A stretch of DNA of 64,000 nucleotides from Arcobacter siniprincipis. Lineage in GTDB: Bacteria; Campylobacterota; Campylobacteria; Campylobacterales; Arcobacteraceae. Shown in pieces: positions 53,478-62,116 of the stretch. The DNA lies in the NCBI RefSeq assembly GCF_048571125.1, contig NZ_CP182343.1:992001-1056000 (forward strand), given 5' to 3'. Both the position numbers and the translations under genes were made by a program. The stretch's first letter is position 1. Every line of letters starts with the position of its first letter. The notes under the pieces are model-generated. The model searched no databases and had not been told where the DNA came from. It saw nothing but the letters and a program-made list of their open reading frames with translations.

Positions 53478-53819
53478 ATTTACCTTATTATTCCAAAATG
53501 ATAGTGCAAGTACGGGATTTCCCCCAGCTTCTATTCTTCGGTAATTAACAAAAGCACTACAGTCTATAAGAGCTTTATATTGAGTTGGATATTTTGATGC
53601 AAATACAGTGCAGTCTCCCAAATCAAGAACCATCATTTGTCCTTTATCTACATAGATTGAAGTCATTCCATCATTTGGTTCATCAATATATGTCATACAA
53701 TCAATCCATGCATCCATATTTTTACCGTAAAAATCAGGAAAGCCTAATATCTCTGTAAATATTTTATGAAAAGTTTCCCAGTCTTTGATTTTATTAACAG
53801 GTATTTTTACTATTTTCAT
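53472..53819 (-). CDS. Barstar-family protein in a gene cassette
   Basis: This 115-residue protein has a barstar-like layout: KDWETFHKIFTEILGFPDFYGKNMDAWIDCMTYID, with the family's GFPxxYGxNxDAxxDC signature, and ALSFWNNK at the end. Barstar binds and blocks barnase-type RNases. No ribonuclease partner is present, so it is an orphan antitoxin or defence gene. It starts eight bases after the cassette junction; the stop lies inside GTTAGGC. Confidence 0.85.
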   Translation of the reverse strand: MKIVKIPVNKIKDWETFHKIFTEILGFPDFYGKNMDAWIDCMTYIDEPNDGMTSIYVDKGQMMVLDLGDCTVFASKYPTQYKALIDCSAFVNYRRIEAGGNPVLALSFWNNKVNA

Positions 53820-53826
53820 TTTCTTA

Positions 53827-53957
53827 GCCTAACGTTTGAAGTAAGTGGACGTGATATCTTTCAGATTGTTAACATTACTTATAAATTTATTTTAAATGAT
53901 AACTAAAATTATCTTTTAATCCTGTGGTATCTCGTTCACTTCTCTATTTTGTTATAT
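53827..53957 (-). other. attC-like site of the DUF6622 cassette
   Basis: R'' ATATAAC and R' GTTAGGC on the minus strand bracket long imperfect arms (GATATCACGTCCACTTACTTC against GAAGTGAACGAGATACC). R'' complements the cassette's leading GTTATAT (54452-54458). Confidence 0.75.
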
Positions 53958-54443
53958 ATTTTGTCTGTATTATTATAATACTTCTTGATAAAAATATGCC
54001 ACTTAAAGAGCCATACAGTAAACTAATAATAACAATGAATTCTATCTCATTTATTATAGATAATTCTCTCGCAACTACAACTCCAATAAAATACTTGATA
54101 AAGAATATAATTAAGATAAGAAACATTGGCATCCAATTGCGGTGGATGTGAAAATATCTTTCGATTTATCATATTTAGTATTTTTAGGAAAAGAGAGTTT
54201 TAATCCTATAATTAAAGATATAACACCTCCAACAAACCACACAATTGATGATATTAGACTTATTCCAAAAGCAGATAAAATACCAAACAATGATAATAAA
54301 ATCATGGCTATGGGTAAGATAAAAATTCTTTTTAATTTAACTTCTCTATTTTTAGTTTGAGAATAACCTAAAAGAAACAATACTACAAATAATATAAATA
54401 CCCAAATTGGTGTATGTTGAATTATTTCAAGAATCAATGTCAT
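53944..54443 (-). pseudogene. DUF6622-like membrane protein gene with a frameshift
   Basis: The N-terminal frame (54111-54443) encodes TPIWVFILFVVLFLLGYSQTK and further helices. The C-terminal frame (53944-54132) encodes FHIHRNWMPMFLILIIFFIKYFIGVVVA, the usual second half of this family. The two frames join near 54150-54165 only if one base is gained or lost. Full length would be about 165 residues. It is either a decayed gene or a sequencing error. Confidence 0.7.
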
Positions 54444-54451
54444 TCCTTTTT

Positions 54452-54534
54452 ATATAACGCAAAGCTTTGGGTGGCTGAAGCGTAGACTAAGCCGTCCCAG
54501 CCACGATAGTGATGACAACAACGTATTGTTTGAT
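54452..54534 (-). other. attC-like site of the GNAT cassette
   Basis: R' GTTATAT is clear. The R'' candidate ATCAAAC differs by one base from the complement of the cassette's leading GTTAGAT. A GTGGCTG/CAGCCAC stem lies between. This is weaker than the other sites. Confidence 0.55.
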
Positions 54535-54552
54535 TTTGCTAGCACTTCGACA

Positions 54553-55041
54553 CTACCTCAGTTTAACGAATATATGGTTATTGTAGAATTGCCTGTTTTT
54601 GAATATTGCGTTTTTTAACACGGCTTCTTGCTTGAAACCAGATTTTATCAACAACTGCATTGATGGATTATTGCCTGAGAATACCGAAGCAAACACGCGA
54701 ACAATATCAGTGTTTGAAAATACATACTCTAACATTTGCGTAATTGCAACTGATGTTATGCCTTGACGCCAATATTCTTTGGACAACCAATAACCCATCT
54801 CTCCAGACCTTTGGTACTCGAACTCGCCACGATTGACGCCAATACACCCAACCAAAATACCATTAAAGGAAATAGCTTTAATTAGGTCGCTCTTACTCCC
54901 TTCGTTTGCCCACCAAAGCGCATCTTCTTTAGTGTAAGGGGAAGGTATTTTAGTTGAAAGGAATTGAGTGACCGAATCATCGTTTAAGATGGCAACCAAT
55001 CTTTCTATATCATTTTGTGTAAATTCTCGAAGTAAAATCAC
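54553..55041 (-). CDS. GNAT-family N-acetyltransferase in a gene cassette
   Basis: This 162-residue RimJ/RimL-type acetyltransferase has FTQNDIERLVAIL, GEMGYWLSKEYWRQGITSVAITQMLEYVF (acetyl-CoA loop) and NNPSMQLLIKSGFKQEAVL. Its base composition is less AT-rich than the neighbours. The cassette begins at GTTAGAT (55083-55089). The substrate is unknown; GNAT genes are common in integron arrays. Confidence 0.87.
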   Translation of the reverse strand: MILLREFTQNDIERLVAILNDDSVTQFLSTKIPSPYTKEDALWWANEGSKSDLIKAISFNGILVGCIGVNRGEFEYQRSGEMGYWLSKEYWRQGITSVAITQMLEYVFSNTDIVRVFASVFSGNNPSMQLLIKSGFKQEAVLKNAIFKNRQFYNNHIFVKLR

Positions 55042-55082
55042 TCAAATCCTTTTGCTATTTAGAATAAATAAGTTTCCAAAAA

Positions 55083-55150
55083 ATCTAACGGTTGAAGTGA
55101 GCTAATAAATTGCCTGAAGGTAATTTATTAGCTCTTCTGATTTGTTATAT
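55083..55150 (-). other. attC-like site of the 94-residue ORF cassette
   Basis: R'' ATATAAC and R' GTTAGAT flank a 16-bp stem (GAGCTAATAAATTGCC / GGTAATTTATTAGCTC, one G-T pair) with loop TGAA. This is the cleanest hairpin in the array. Confidence 0.85.
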
Positions 55151-55429
55151 TTCTTGTTTATCAGCTATTCTTTTCATAGCTTTTACATATTTTTCCCATC
55201 TTTTCTCAATAATATCATTTTGAGCAGTTTTAATCATATCCTCAAGTGGATCCATTGGTATTTTTGACATTTTAATACTAATAATTGTAGATGTATCAAC
55301 AGTATAAATATTTCCACTTGCTAATTCATTGTTTTTATACACTCGTATAGTATAAGTCCATCCATCAGATGTAATTCTTATTTCATATTCTTCATCTTCA
55401 AAAGTGAATTTTCTTATTTCTTTCATCAA
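55145..55429 (-). CDS. Small cassette protein of unknown function
   Basis: This 94-residue, soluble, charged protein has an N-terminal beta-rich part (KFTFEDEEYEIRITSDGWTYTIRVY) and a C-terminal helix rich in Lys/Glu (IIEKRWEKYVKAMKRIADK). No family is recognised. The stop lies in the attC R'' element, as in the other cassettes. SD GGAAAG precedes the start. Confidence 0.65.
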   Translation of the reverse strand: MMKEIRKFTFEDEEYEIRITSDGWTYTIRVYKNNELASGNIYTVDTSTIISIKMSKIPMDPLEDMIKTAQNDIIEKRWEKYVKAMKRIADKQEI

Positions 55430-55466
55430 TTACTTTCCTTTAAATTAAGTTTTATATTTATATTAT

Positions 55467-55482
55467 CCATAACTTGTTATGC
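55467..55482 (-). other. Collapsed attC-like junction
   Basis: GCATAAC and GTTATGG (minus strand) are separated by only two bases at the 3' end of the next cassette gene. The pattern suggests an attC that has lost its central stem. Confidence 0.4.
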
Positions 55483-55483
55483 A

Positions 55484-56098
55484 TTATTTTTCAATTTTCT
55501 CTGAATCATAAGTTGTACACCATGTTTCATCTTTTAACATATGTACTTCTATTCCTCTCATACTATGTAGCATATCAATAAATATTGGTGCTTCAATATC
55601 TACAGAATCTGATATATATCTGTAAATTTCATCTTGATTCAGTTTGCCACAATCTTTATTGAGTAAATCAATAACTTTTGTTTTGACTATTGGAAATAAA
55701 TCTCTTAAATGCTGTTGCCTTTTAATAATGTCCATCATCTCTGTTGGATTAGGTTGATAAGTGGCAAGTACTGCTTCATAGTATCCTGTATCTCTTAGTC
55801 GTATAAGATTATTAGATTGCAGTTTTAATATTATTTTTCTTAATGCATCGTCTTGAATTTCATTTTTTGGTAGAGAAAATGTAGTTATTTGTTGAGCCTC
55901 TGTAATATAGCCAACTTTAATATCTTGAAAGGTTGATAATTTGTTGTTTAATATGAATTCATAAACTGCAACTTCTTGCCACTTTTCAATTTTTGATTGT
56001 TCTGCATCTTCCCAGTAATTCCATAAACTAATTGCTAAAGCAAAAGCTGCAATTAATGCTGACAAAGCTCCAGCCCAATGAGAAATTTTTTCACTCAT
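55484..56098 (-). CDS. Membrane-anchored cassette protein of unknown function
   Basis: This 204-residue protein has one N-terminal membrane helix (WAGALSALIAAFALAISLWNYW) and a soluble part of about 170 residues with winged-helix character (VAVYEFILNNKLSTFQDIKVGYITEAQQI; DALRKIILKLQSNNLIRLRDTGYYEAVL). It is the first gene behind leader copy 2, so the outward promoter should drive it. No family is recognised. Confidence 0.65.
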   Translation of the reverse strand: MSEKISHWAGALSALIAAFALAISLWNYWEDAEQSKIEKWQEVAVYEFILNNKLSTFQDIKVGYITEAQQITTFSLPKNEIQDDALRKIILKLQSNNLIRLRDTGYYEAVLATYQPNPTEMMDIIKRQQHLRDLFPIVKTKVIDLLNKDCGKLNQDEIYRYISDSVDIEAPIFIDMLHSMRGIEVHMLKDETWCTTYDSEKIEK

Positions 56099-56109
56099 TT
56101 ATTTCCTTT

Positions 56110-56406
56110 ATATAACTATTTATTGAATATACATTATATATAAAACACCCTAAAAATCAACAAATAACATGCACAAAAAGTGTTGTATATCAAAATGCCT
56201 ACAAACATCTTAAATAAGGTATTTTTGTAGATGTTACTATAAAAAAGATTGGAAATTGAGATGTTTATTAAATAAATTTTAAGTTTATGATATGCTTTTT
56301 ATGTATGTTTAATGTGGATATTTAGACGATAATAGTACATAATGTATGTATATTAAAGTGATATCGTAATAAACCTGCAAAATGTTAAATATATTATGAG
56401 GAGTAA
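56110..56406 (-). repeat. attI-like leader with outward promoter (copy 2)
   Basis: About 295 bp matching copy 1, with a roughly 12-base insertion near 56300. On the minus strand: TTGATT (56155-56160), 16-bp spacer, TATAAT (56133-56138), then the junction GTTATAT (56110-56116). The sequence from 56407 to 56576 shows no gene. Confidence 0.8.
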
Positions 56407-56576
56407 TGTGGACAGAAAATTGCTACAAAGATGAGTTATAAAAACAAGTTCAACAACTTGTAAGTTTTGGAACTTTCTTTAAGTTCAAAATTAATTTATT
56501 GAACTATTATATAATTTCATTAACTATCAGTTATAGACATAAAACTATGAACGGTCTTATAAATGATATATTTTAC

Positions 56577-57719
56577 TTATATAAAACAATCTATTAGTTT
56601 TTTTAATAGCTCTTTTTTATCTTCATTTGATTCAGTTTCTAATCTAATTGATAGTTGATCTTTTACAATTTTTATTGCATTGTCACATTCACTTATTGCT
56701 TCATTAATTTCTTTTTTTGTTAGATCACATGTTTGTATACCAAATCTTTCTATATACTTGTTGTCCCACCATTTTTTACTGCCAAGAAGTAATAATGCTG
56801 GAATATCATTTTTAATATATACTGTAGTTGATACTACATCATATGCTGGTGCTAATTTTATGTCATCTATTCCTGTGTAAATAAGCCCAAAGTTTTTGAG
56901 ATGAGCATCACCATTTTTTAATAAAAAATTTAAATAAGTCATTTTAAAAAATTGAATAAGTGAAGATTTTTTGTGCTGCGGTGAAACAAAAGTTTTAATT
57001 GTTTTTACTATTTGTTCATGAGATCCTTCATATTTATCATCTCTTTGTTTACCCATTAAAACGCACATGTCTTCGAAGCCAATATATTTATCATCAACTT
57101 TATCAAATCGTTTCATTATAAAAAGCTTTTCATCATCAGATATATAAAACTCTGGAACTTCAATGTTTGATCTTCTAACTATTTCCATGCAGTAGTACTC
57201 ATTTAAAGCAAGTTCTTTATAATCTACACCCCAAGATTTGACAATGTAATCATCAACTTTTAAAGTTGCTTTATTTTTAATTAGGGCTAAAACTTTTGGC
57301 TGAACTCCACTTAGTGCTGAGTTTAGTGCAAATTTAGTTACTAGTTCATCAAAAAGATTATCTTTTTTTGTATGTAATAAATCATCAAGACTTAAACTAT
57401 CATCAGCTTTAATAAAATTTGATTCATAAGAAAGCCTACCTTTTATTGAGTTTGACATAACTTTTAATAAGCCAAAATCATCGGTTTTTGTGAGTTTTGA
57501 GAAATGTTTTTTAATAATTGATAATAGGTAGCCTTCTGGCAAATGCATTTCAAAAATAGGGTGAAGTTTATTATGGATAAATGGCTTACTTCTTACAGGC
57601 ATAAGTAAAGAGATAAAATTGTTTTTTTCTTCACAATCATATGAGAATATAAATTCATTATCTTCTTTTATTAAGTTACCACTAGAATTTGAATTTACTT
57701 TTACATTTAATTTATCCAT
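56577..57719 (-). CDS. hipA: HipA-family toxin kinase
   Basis: This 380-residue protein has the N-terminal HipA domain (FISLLMPVRSKPF, FEMHLPEGYLLSIIKKHF), the SGVQPKVLALI loop, the kinase core VKSWGVDYKELALNEYYCMEIVRR, and the catalytic and Mg sites NFLLKNGDAHLKNFGLI and APAYDVVS. HipA kinases phosphorylate aminoacyl-tRNA synthetases and slow growth. Its start overlaps the antitoxin gene by eight bases. Confidence 0.88.
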   Translation of the reverse strand: MDKLNVKVNSNSSGNLIKEDNEFIFSYDCEEKNNFISLLMPVRSKPFIHNKLHPIFEMHLPEGYLLSIIKKHFSKLTKTDDFGLLKVMSNSIKGRLSYESNFIKADDSLSLDDLLHTKKDNLFDELVTKFALNSALSGVQPKVLALIKNKATLKVDDYIVKSWGVDYKELALNEYYCMEIVRRSNIEVPEFYISDDEKLFIMKRFDKVDDKYIGFEDMCVLMGKQRDDKYEGSHEQIVKTIKTFVSPQHKKSSLIQFFKMTYLNFLLKNGDAHLKNFGLIYTGIDDIKLAPAYDVVSTTVYIKNDIPALLLLGSKKWWDNKYIERFGIQTCDLTKKEINEAISECDNAIKIVKDQLSIRLETESNEDKKELLKKLIDCFI

Positions 57720-57951
57720 TTACAATATCCTCAAATACAGGGAATAGTGATTTTTCTTTTATAACTAACTCTTGTCCTAGATAGTCAGTCAATTGCAAAA
57801 CTTTTTTAAGGCCAATGTCACTACTGGTTCCATTTTCAAAATTGCTAATAGTTGCTCTTGAAATATTTAAATCATTAGAGATAGTTTTCTGAGAAATACC
57901 TCTACTTTTTCTTAAAAGTGCTAACTCTTTACCAAGTTCAACAAAATTCAT
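57712..57951 (-). CDS. hipB: HipB-like XRE-family antitoxin
   Basis: This 79-residue protein has a helix-turn-helix (LGKELALLRKSRGISQKTISNDLNISRATISNFENGTSS). It should neutralise HipA and repress the operon. The start at 57951 (AAGG seven bases upstream) gives the usual short N-terminus; the upstream ATG at 58011 would add 20 residues unlike the family. Confidence 0.87.
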   Translation of the reverse strand: MNFVELGKELALLRKSRGISQKTISNDLNISRATISNFENGTSSDIGLKKVLQLTDYLGQELVIKEKSLFPVFEDIVNG

Positions 57952-58127
57952 ATAAATACCTTTTATGTATAAAATATTATTCATTATAGTAATAAAAGTT
58001 AATTTTGTCAAATATTTTATACATTATTGATCTTTTAATTATATTAGAGTACATTAATAATCAAATGTAGTGGAAAACAATCTCTTTATTTATAAATAAG
58101 TATAGTACCCATTATATCATCTGTATG

Positions 58128-58232
58128 TAGAATAATTTAAATTTTATCTATTTCTTTGCCATTATCGTTTATAATGCGATTAAAATAAAAAATAAATATT
58201 TAACATAAAAGGTAAACGATGGGATTAGGTGT
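58128..58232 (+). repeat. ychF promoter/start region, intact member of a 105-bp direct repeat
   Basis: It is near-identical to 46727-46831, with a few substitutions upstream of the SD. In this copy the reading frame continues into full-length ychF. Confidence 0.85.
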
Positions 58233-59322
58233 AGGAATAGTAGGACTTCCAAATGTAGGTAAATCGACGACTTTTAATGCTTTGACAAAAGCACAAAATG
58301 CAGAGGCACAAAATTATCCATTTTGTACTATTGAGCCAAATAAAGCAATTGTTCCAGTACCTGATAAAAGATTAGATGCGTTAGCAAAAATAGTTATTCC
58401 AGACAAGATTCAATACTCAACTATTGATTTTGTTGATATTGCAGGACTTGTAAGAGGAGCTTCTAAAGGTGAGGGATTAGGAAATCAATTCTTATCAAAC
58501 ATTAGAGAAGTTGAAATGATTTTACATATGGTAAGATGTTTTGAAGATGGAAATATTACTCATGTGGAAGGTGATGTAAATCCTTTAAGAGATATTGAGA
58601 TAATCGAAACTGAACTTATTTATGCAGATATTTCACAGTTAGAGAAAAAAATAGATAGACTTAAAAAACAAGCAAAAACTTCAAAAGAAGCGGCTTCTTC
58701 TTTAATAATTGCAGAAGAGTTATTTAAACATTTAGAAGAGTTAAATCCTGTAAAAACTTTCGAAAAATTAGAAGATGATGTTTTTATTGCTTTAGATAAA
58801 GAACTTAGATTTTTATCTAACAAAGATGTGATTTATGGAGCAAATGTTGATGAAGATTCACTAGCAGATGGTGGAAATAAATTTGTTGATGTTTTAAAAG
58901 AACATGCAAATAAAGTAAATGCTGATGTTATTATGCTTTGTGCAAAAATAGAAGAAGAACTTGTAGGTTTAGAAGATGAAGAGGCACAAGAATTTTTAAC
59001 AGATTTAGGTGTTGAAGAGTCTGGATTAGAACAAATTATTCATAAAGCATTTGATAAACTTGGACTTCAATCATATTTTACAGCTGGTAAAATAGAAGTT
59101 AGAGCTTGGACTATTAAGAAAAATACAAAAGCACCACAAGCAGCAGCTGTGATTCATAATGACTTTGAAAAAGGTTTTATAAAAGCAGAAGTTATTGCCT
59201 ATGAAGATTTTGTATCTTTAGGTGGAGAAGCTAAGTGTAAAGAAGCAGGAAAATTAAAACTTGAAGGTAAAGATTATATTGTGCAAGATGGTGATGTTAT
59301 GCATTTTAGGTTTAATGTCTAA
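58219..59322 (+). CDS. ychF: Redox-regulated ribosome-binding ATPase YchF
   Basis: This 367-residue Obg-family protein has GIVGLPNVGKSTTFNALT, NYPFCTIEPN, DIAGLVRGASKGEGLGNQFLSNI and a C-terminal TGS domain (VRAWTIKKNTKAPQAAAVIHNDFEKGFIKAEV). NxxE replaces the usual NKxD guanine motif in this ATP-preferring family. SD AAAAGG precedes the ATG. Confidence 0.96.
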   Translation: MGLGVGIVGLPNVGKSTTFNALTKAQNAEAQNYPFCTIEPNKAIVPVPDKRLDALAKIVIPDKIQYSTIDFVDIAGLVRGASKGEGLGNQFLSNIREVEMILHMVRCFEDGNITHVEGDVNPLRDIEIIETELIYADISQLEKKIDRLKKQAKTSKEAASSLIIAEELFKHLEELNPVKTFEKLEDDVFIALDKELRFLSNKDVIYGANVDEDSLADGGNKFVDVLKEHANKVNADVIMLCAKIEEELVGLEDEEAQEFLTDLGVEESGLEQIIHKAFDKLGLQSYFTAGKIEVRAWTIKKNTKAPQAAAVIHNDFEKGFIKAEVIAYEDFVSLGGEAKCKEAGKLKLEGKDYIVQDGDVMHFRFNV

Positions 59323-59356
59323 TAGATTTATCATTATAAACTAACTTCAATTATTA

Positions 59357-59386
59357 AAATGTAAAGAAGAAAACTTCTTTACATTT
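59357..59386 (+). terminator. Intrinsic terminator after ychF
   Basis: A 13-bp stem AAATGTAAAGAAG / CTTCTTTACATTT with loop AAAA. Confidence 0.8.
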
Positions 59387-59544
59387 ACTAACTATATTTA
59401 ACAAAAATCTAAAAGTCTAAAATTCAATAGAACAAATTTAATAATAATTTTAAAACTTTAATTTTGTATACTTTATATACAAAAATGTAAACTCTACTAT
59501 ACCTTAAAAATGTATAATTATTTTATATATTTTAAGGAACTAGA

Positions 59545-62103
59545 ATGAATAATCAACTTATTAATTATAAAGGAATCGAGCTAAAACGGGAACTACTACA
59601 ATATTTTAAACATATGTTTTTAGTGGAAGAGTATAGAGAAGAATTAGTATCATTATCAAAAAGTTGGGATAATCTATCTTTACTAAGTAACTTTGGAAAT
59701 AATAGTGCAAATATAAATGAAACAAAAAATAACTTTTCAAAATTGACTTCAAAACTGCTAAATCATCTATCAAATGAACTTCTAGAAAAAACAATAAGAC
59801 AAATGAAATTTAAATCACAAATCTCTATTGATATTCTTATTCGAAATCTTTATGAAAGAACTGCTGATATTGGATTTTTAGCTACAGATAAGGATATAAG
59901 AGAATTTTTAGAAAATAATAAAAATAAATATGAAAATGAATTTGCTGATAATGTAAAAATATTAAGAAATAGATTTTTAGAATATACGCAAAAATATAGT
60001 GTATATTATAACATTGTCCTAATGGACACAAAAGGTAATATCCTAGTCCAATTAGATAAAAGTGAGAAAATAAATAAATCTGAAGATGAGATTATTGATT
60101 TATCTTTAAGTAGTAATGATTATGTTGAATCTTTTAAATTTCATGATTTCATTCCAAGTAAAAAGAAAAGTTTAGTTTATGCCTCTAAAGTTACAAAAAC
60201 TAATGATCCAAATTCAGAATCAATTGGAATTTTATGCTTATGTTTTAAGTTTCAAGATGAGATGAAAGGTATTTTTAATAATCTAAAAGAGACAAAAAAT
60301 AAGGAGTGTTTAACAATTTTAGATAAAGATGGAGTAGTAATTGCTACTAGTGATAAGTATCATGTGAATTTAGGAACAATTTTAGAATTTAATCCAAATA
60401 GTAAATTCTCTTTTATTTCTCATGGAGGTAGAGATTATTTATCTAAAACATGTAAAACAAATGGTTATCAAGGTTATTTTGGGCAAGAATGGTATGGACA
60501 TATTTTAGTTCCAATAGATTATGCTTTTGTTGAAGAAGATGATAATTTAAATATTGATCAAGATATTTTATTAGCAATCTTACAAGGAGGGGAGAGGTTT
60601 AGTGATGAACTAAAAAAAATCCCTCTTGAAGCAAATAATATTCAAGAGAATTTAAATAGATTAGTTTGGAATGGAAATCTCAACCGAGGTAATCAAGATA
60701 AAAGTGAATTAACAAAAAGCTTTTCTAGGGCACTTTTAAATGAGATAAGTCTAACTGGAGAGAAAACTAAAAAAATATTTGATTTATCTATTGCTAATCT
60801 AACTAAAACAATTATACTAAATAATGCAACTTATGTCGCTTCTTTGATGGTAGATATTATGGATAGAAATCTATATGAAAGAGCAAATGATTGTAGATGG
60901 TGGGCTTTAACTCAAGATTTTAAAGATGTCTTAACCTCTAGTTCTGTAGATAAAACTAATAATAGTAAATTGACAGAGATTTTAAAATATATCAATAATC
61001 TTTATACGGTTTATACAAATTTATTTATTTATGACAAAAATGGAATTATTCTTGCTGTTTCTAATGAAAAAGAAAAACATTTAGTAGGAATGCAATTAAA
61101 TGATAACACCCTTGAAAAAACAATGAAAGTAACAGACAATAATGATTATTTTGTATCAAATTTTAAAAGAACAAAATTCTATAATGATGATTACACTTAC
61201 ATTTATTACTCTTCTATTAAATCAAATGACAATGTAGTAGGTGGGATTGGTGTAGTTTTTGATTCAAAAGTTGAATTAAAAGCAATACTTGAAGAATCAA
61301 TTCCAAATTTTAAATCATCAGATGAAGAAAAAAGATTTGGTGTATTTATTGATAAAAAAGGATTAATAATCTCTTCTACAAGTGATGACTTAAAAGTTGG
61401 AACAACTTTAGATATTGATTTAAAACTTTTTAATATGGTAAATGGTGAATCTCATAGTGAAATAATAGTTTACAATGGTAACTACTATGCTATTGGAATA
61501 AAATGCTCGCAAGGATACAGAGAATATAAAGTTGCTGATAATTATTCAAATGACATTTTTGCAATATTTTTTTCTTATATAAGTTCTGCAGACTTGAAAA
61601 TTTCTCATAGTAAAGAAATATTTAAAGAAATTAGTGGAAATAAATCAGAAGATACACAGGAAATAGGGACTTTTTTCATAGGTGGAAAGTGGTTAGGTAT
61701 TGAAATAGAAAATTTAATTGAAGTTGTGAGTACCTCAAAACTAGACCTATCTCCTACAATGAACAATGACCACTATTTTAAAGGAACTATCCTTTATAAT
61801 AATAGTGCTGTTGGGGTGATAGATATTAAGAATTTTTTAGATGAAAAAATTGAAGAAGAATATAAAGAAGTTGTTATTATAAAACATTTTGACAAAGATA
61901 GTGAGAATTACATAGGTATATTAGTAAATGAACTAGGAGATATTCCTGAGATTCCAAAAGTTAGAATCAAGAAGATTGATAATTATTTGTTAGGGAATTG
62001 TACATTAATAAACTCTGTTGTAGTTCCTTCTGAGGGTTCAAAAGAAGATAAGTTATTATCAATACTTGATATTGAGATGTTAAAAAATAATTTAGTAGAA
62101 TAA
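59545..62103 (+). CDS. Cytosolic tandem-Cache protein with C-terminal CheW domain
   Basis: This 852-residue protein has no signal peptide or membrane helix. Two similar sensor halves lie at about residues 95-335 and 430-690. Each starts with an NLYERxxDxxxxA helix (LIRNLYERTADIGFLAT; DRNLYERANDCRWWALT) and contains Cache-like strands (VVLMDTKGNILVQ-type; LFIYDKNGIILAVS; FGVFIDKKGLIISS). The C-terminus (about 715-850) is CheW-like (FFIGGKWLGIEIENLIEVV...GVIDIKNFL). It may couple ligand sensing directly to the CheA array without a methyl-accepting receptor. Confidence 0.78.
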   Translation: MNNQLINYKGIELKRELLQYFKHMFLVEEYREELVSLSKSWDNLSLLSNFGNNSANINETKNNFSKLTSKLLNHLSNELLEKTIRQMKFKSQISIDILIRNLYERTADIGFLATDKDIREFLENNKNKYENEFADNVKILRNRFLEYTQKYSVYYNIVLMDTKGNILVQLDKSEKINKSEDEIIDLSLSSNDYVESFKFHDFIPSKKKSLVYASKVTKTNDPNSESIGILCLCFKFQDEMKGIFNNLKETKNKECLTILDKDGVVIATSDKYHVNLGTILEFNPNSKFSFISHGGRDYLSKTCKTNGYQGYFGQEWYGHILVPIDYAFVEEDDNLNIDQDILLAILQGGERFSDELKKIPLEANNIQENLNRLVWNGNLNRGNQDKSELTKSFSRALLNEISLTGEKTKKIFDLSIANLTKTIILNNATYVASLMVDIMDRNLYERANDCRWWALTQDFKDVLTSSSVDKTNNSKLTEILKYINNLYTVYTNLFIYDKNGIILAVSNEKEKHLVGMQLNDNTLEKTMKVTDNNDYFVSNFKRTKFYNDDYTYIYYSSIKSNDNVVGGIGVVFDSKVELKAILEESIPNFKSSDEEKRFGVFIDKKGLIISSTSDDLKVGTTLDIDLKLFNMVNGESHSEIIVYNGNYYAIGIKCSQGYREYKVADNYSNDIFAIFFSYISSADLKISHSKEIFKEISGNKSEDTQEIGTFFIGGKWLGIEIENLIEVVSTSKLDLSPTMNNDHYFKGTILYNNSAVGVIDIKNFLDEKIEEEYKEVVIIKHFDKDSENYIGILVNELGDIPEIPKVRIKKIDNYLLGNCTLINSVVVPSEGSKEDKLLSILDIEMLKNNLVE

Positions 62104-62116
62104 CAAAAGTAAAGAC

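Noticed and set aside
46727..58232. Prophage or classical integrative element
   Set aside because: No integrase, capsid, replication or conjugation genes are visible between the repeats; only the flanking duplication supports mobility.
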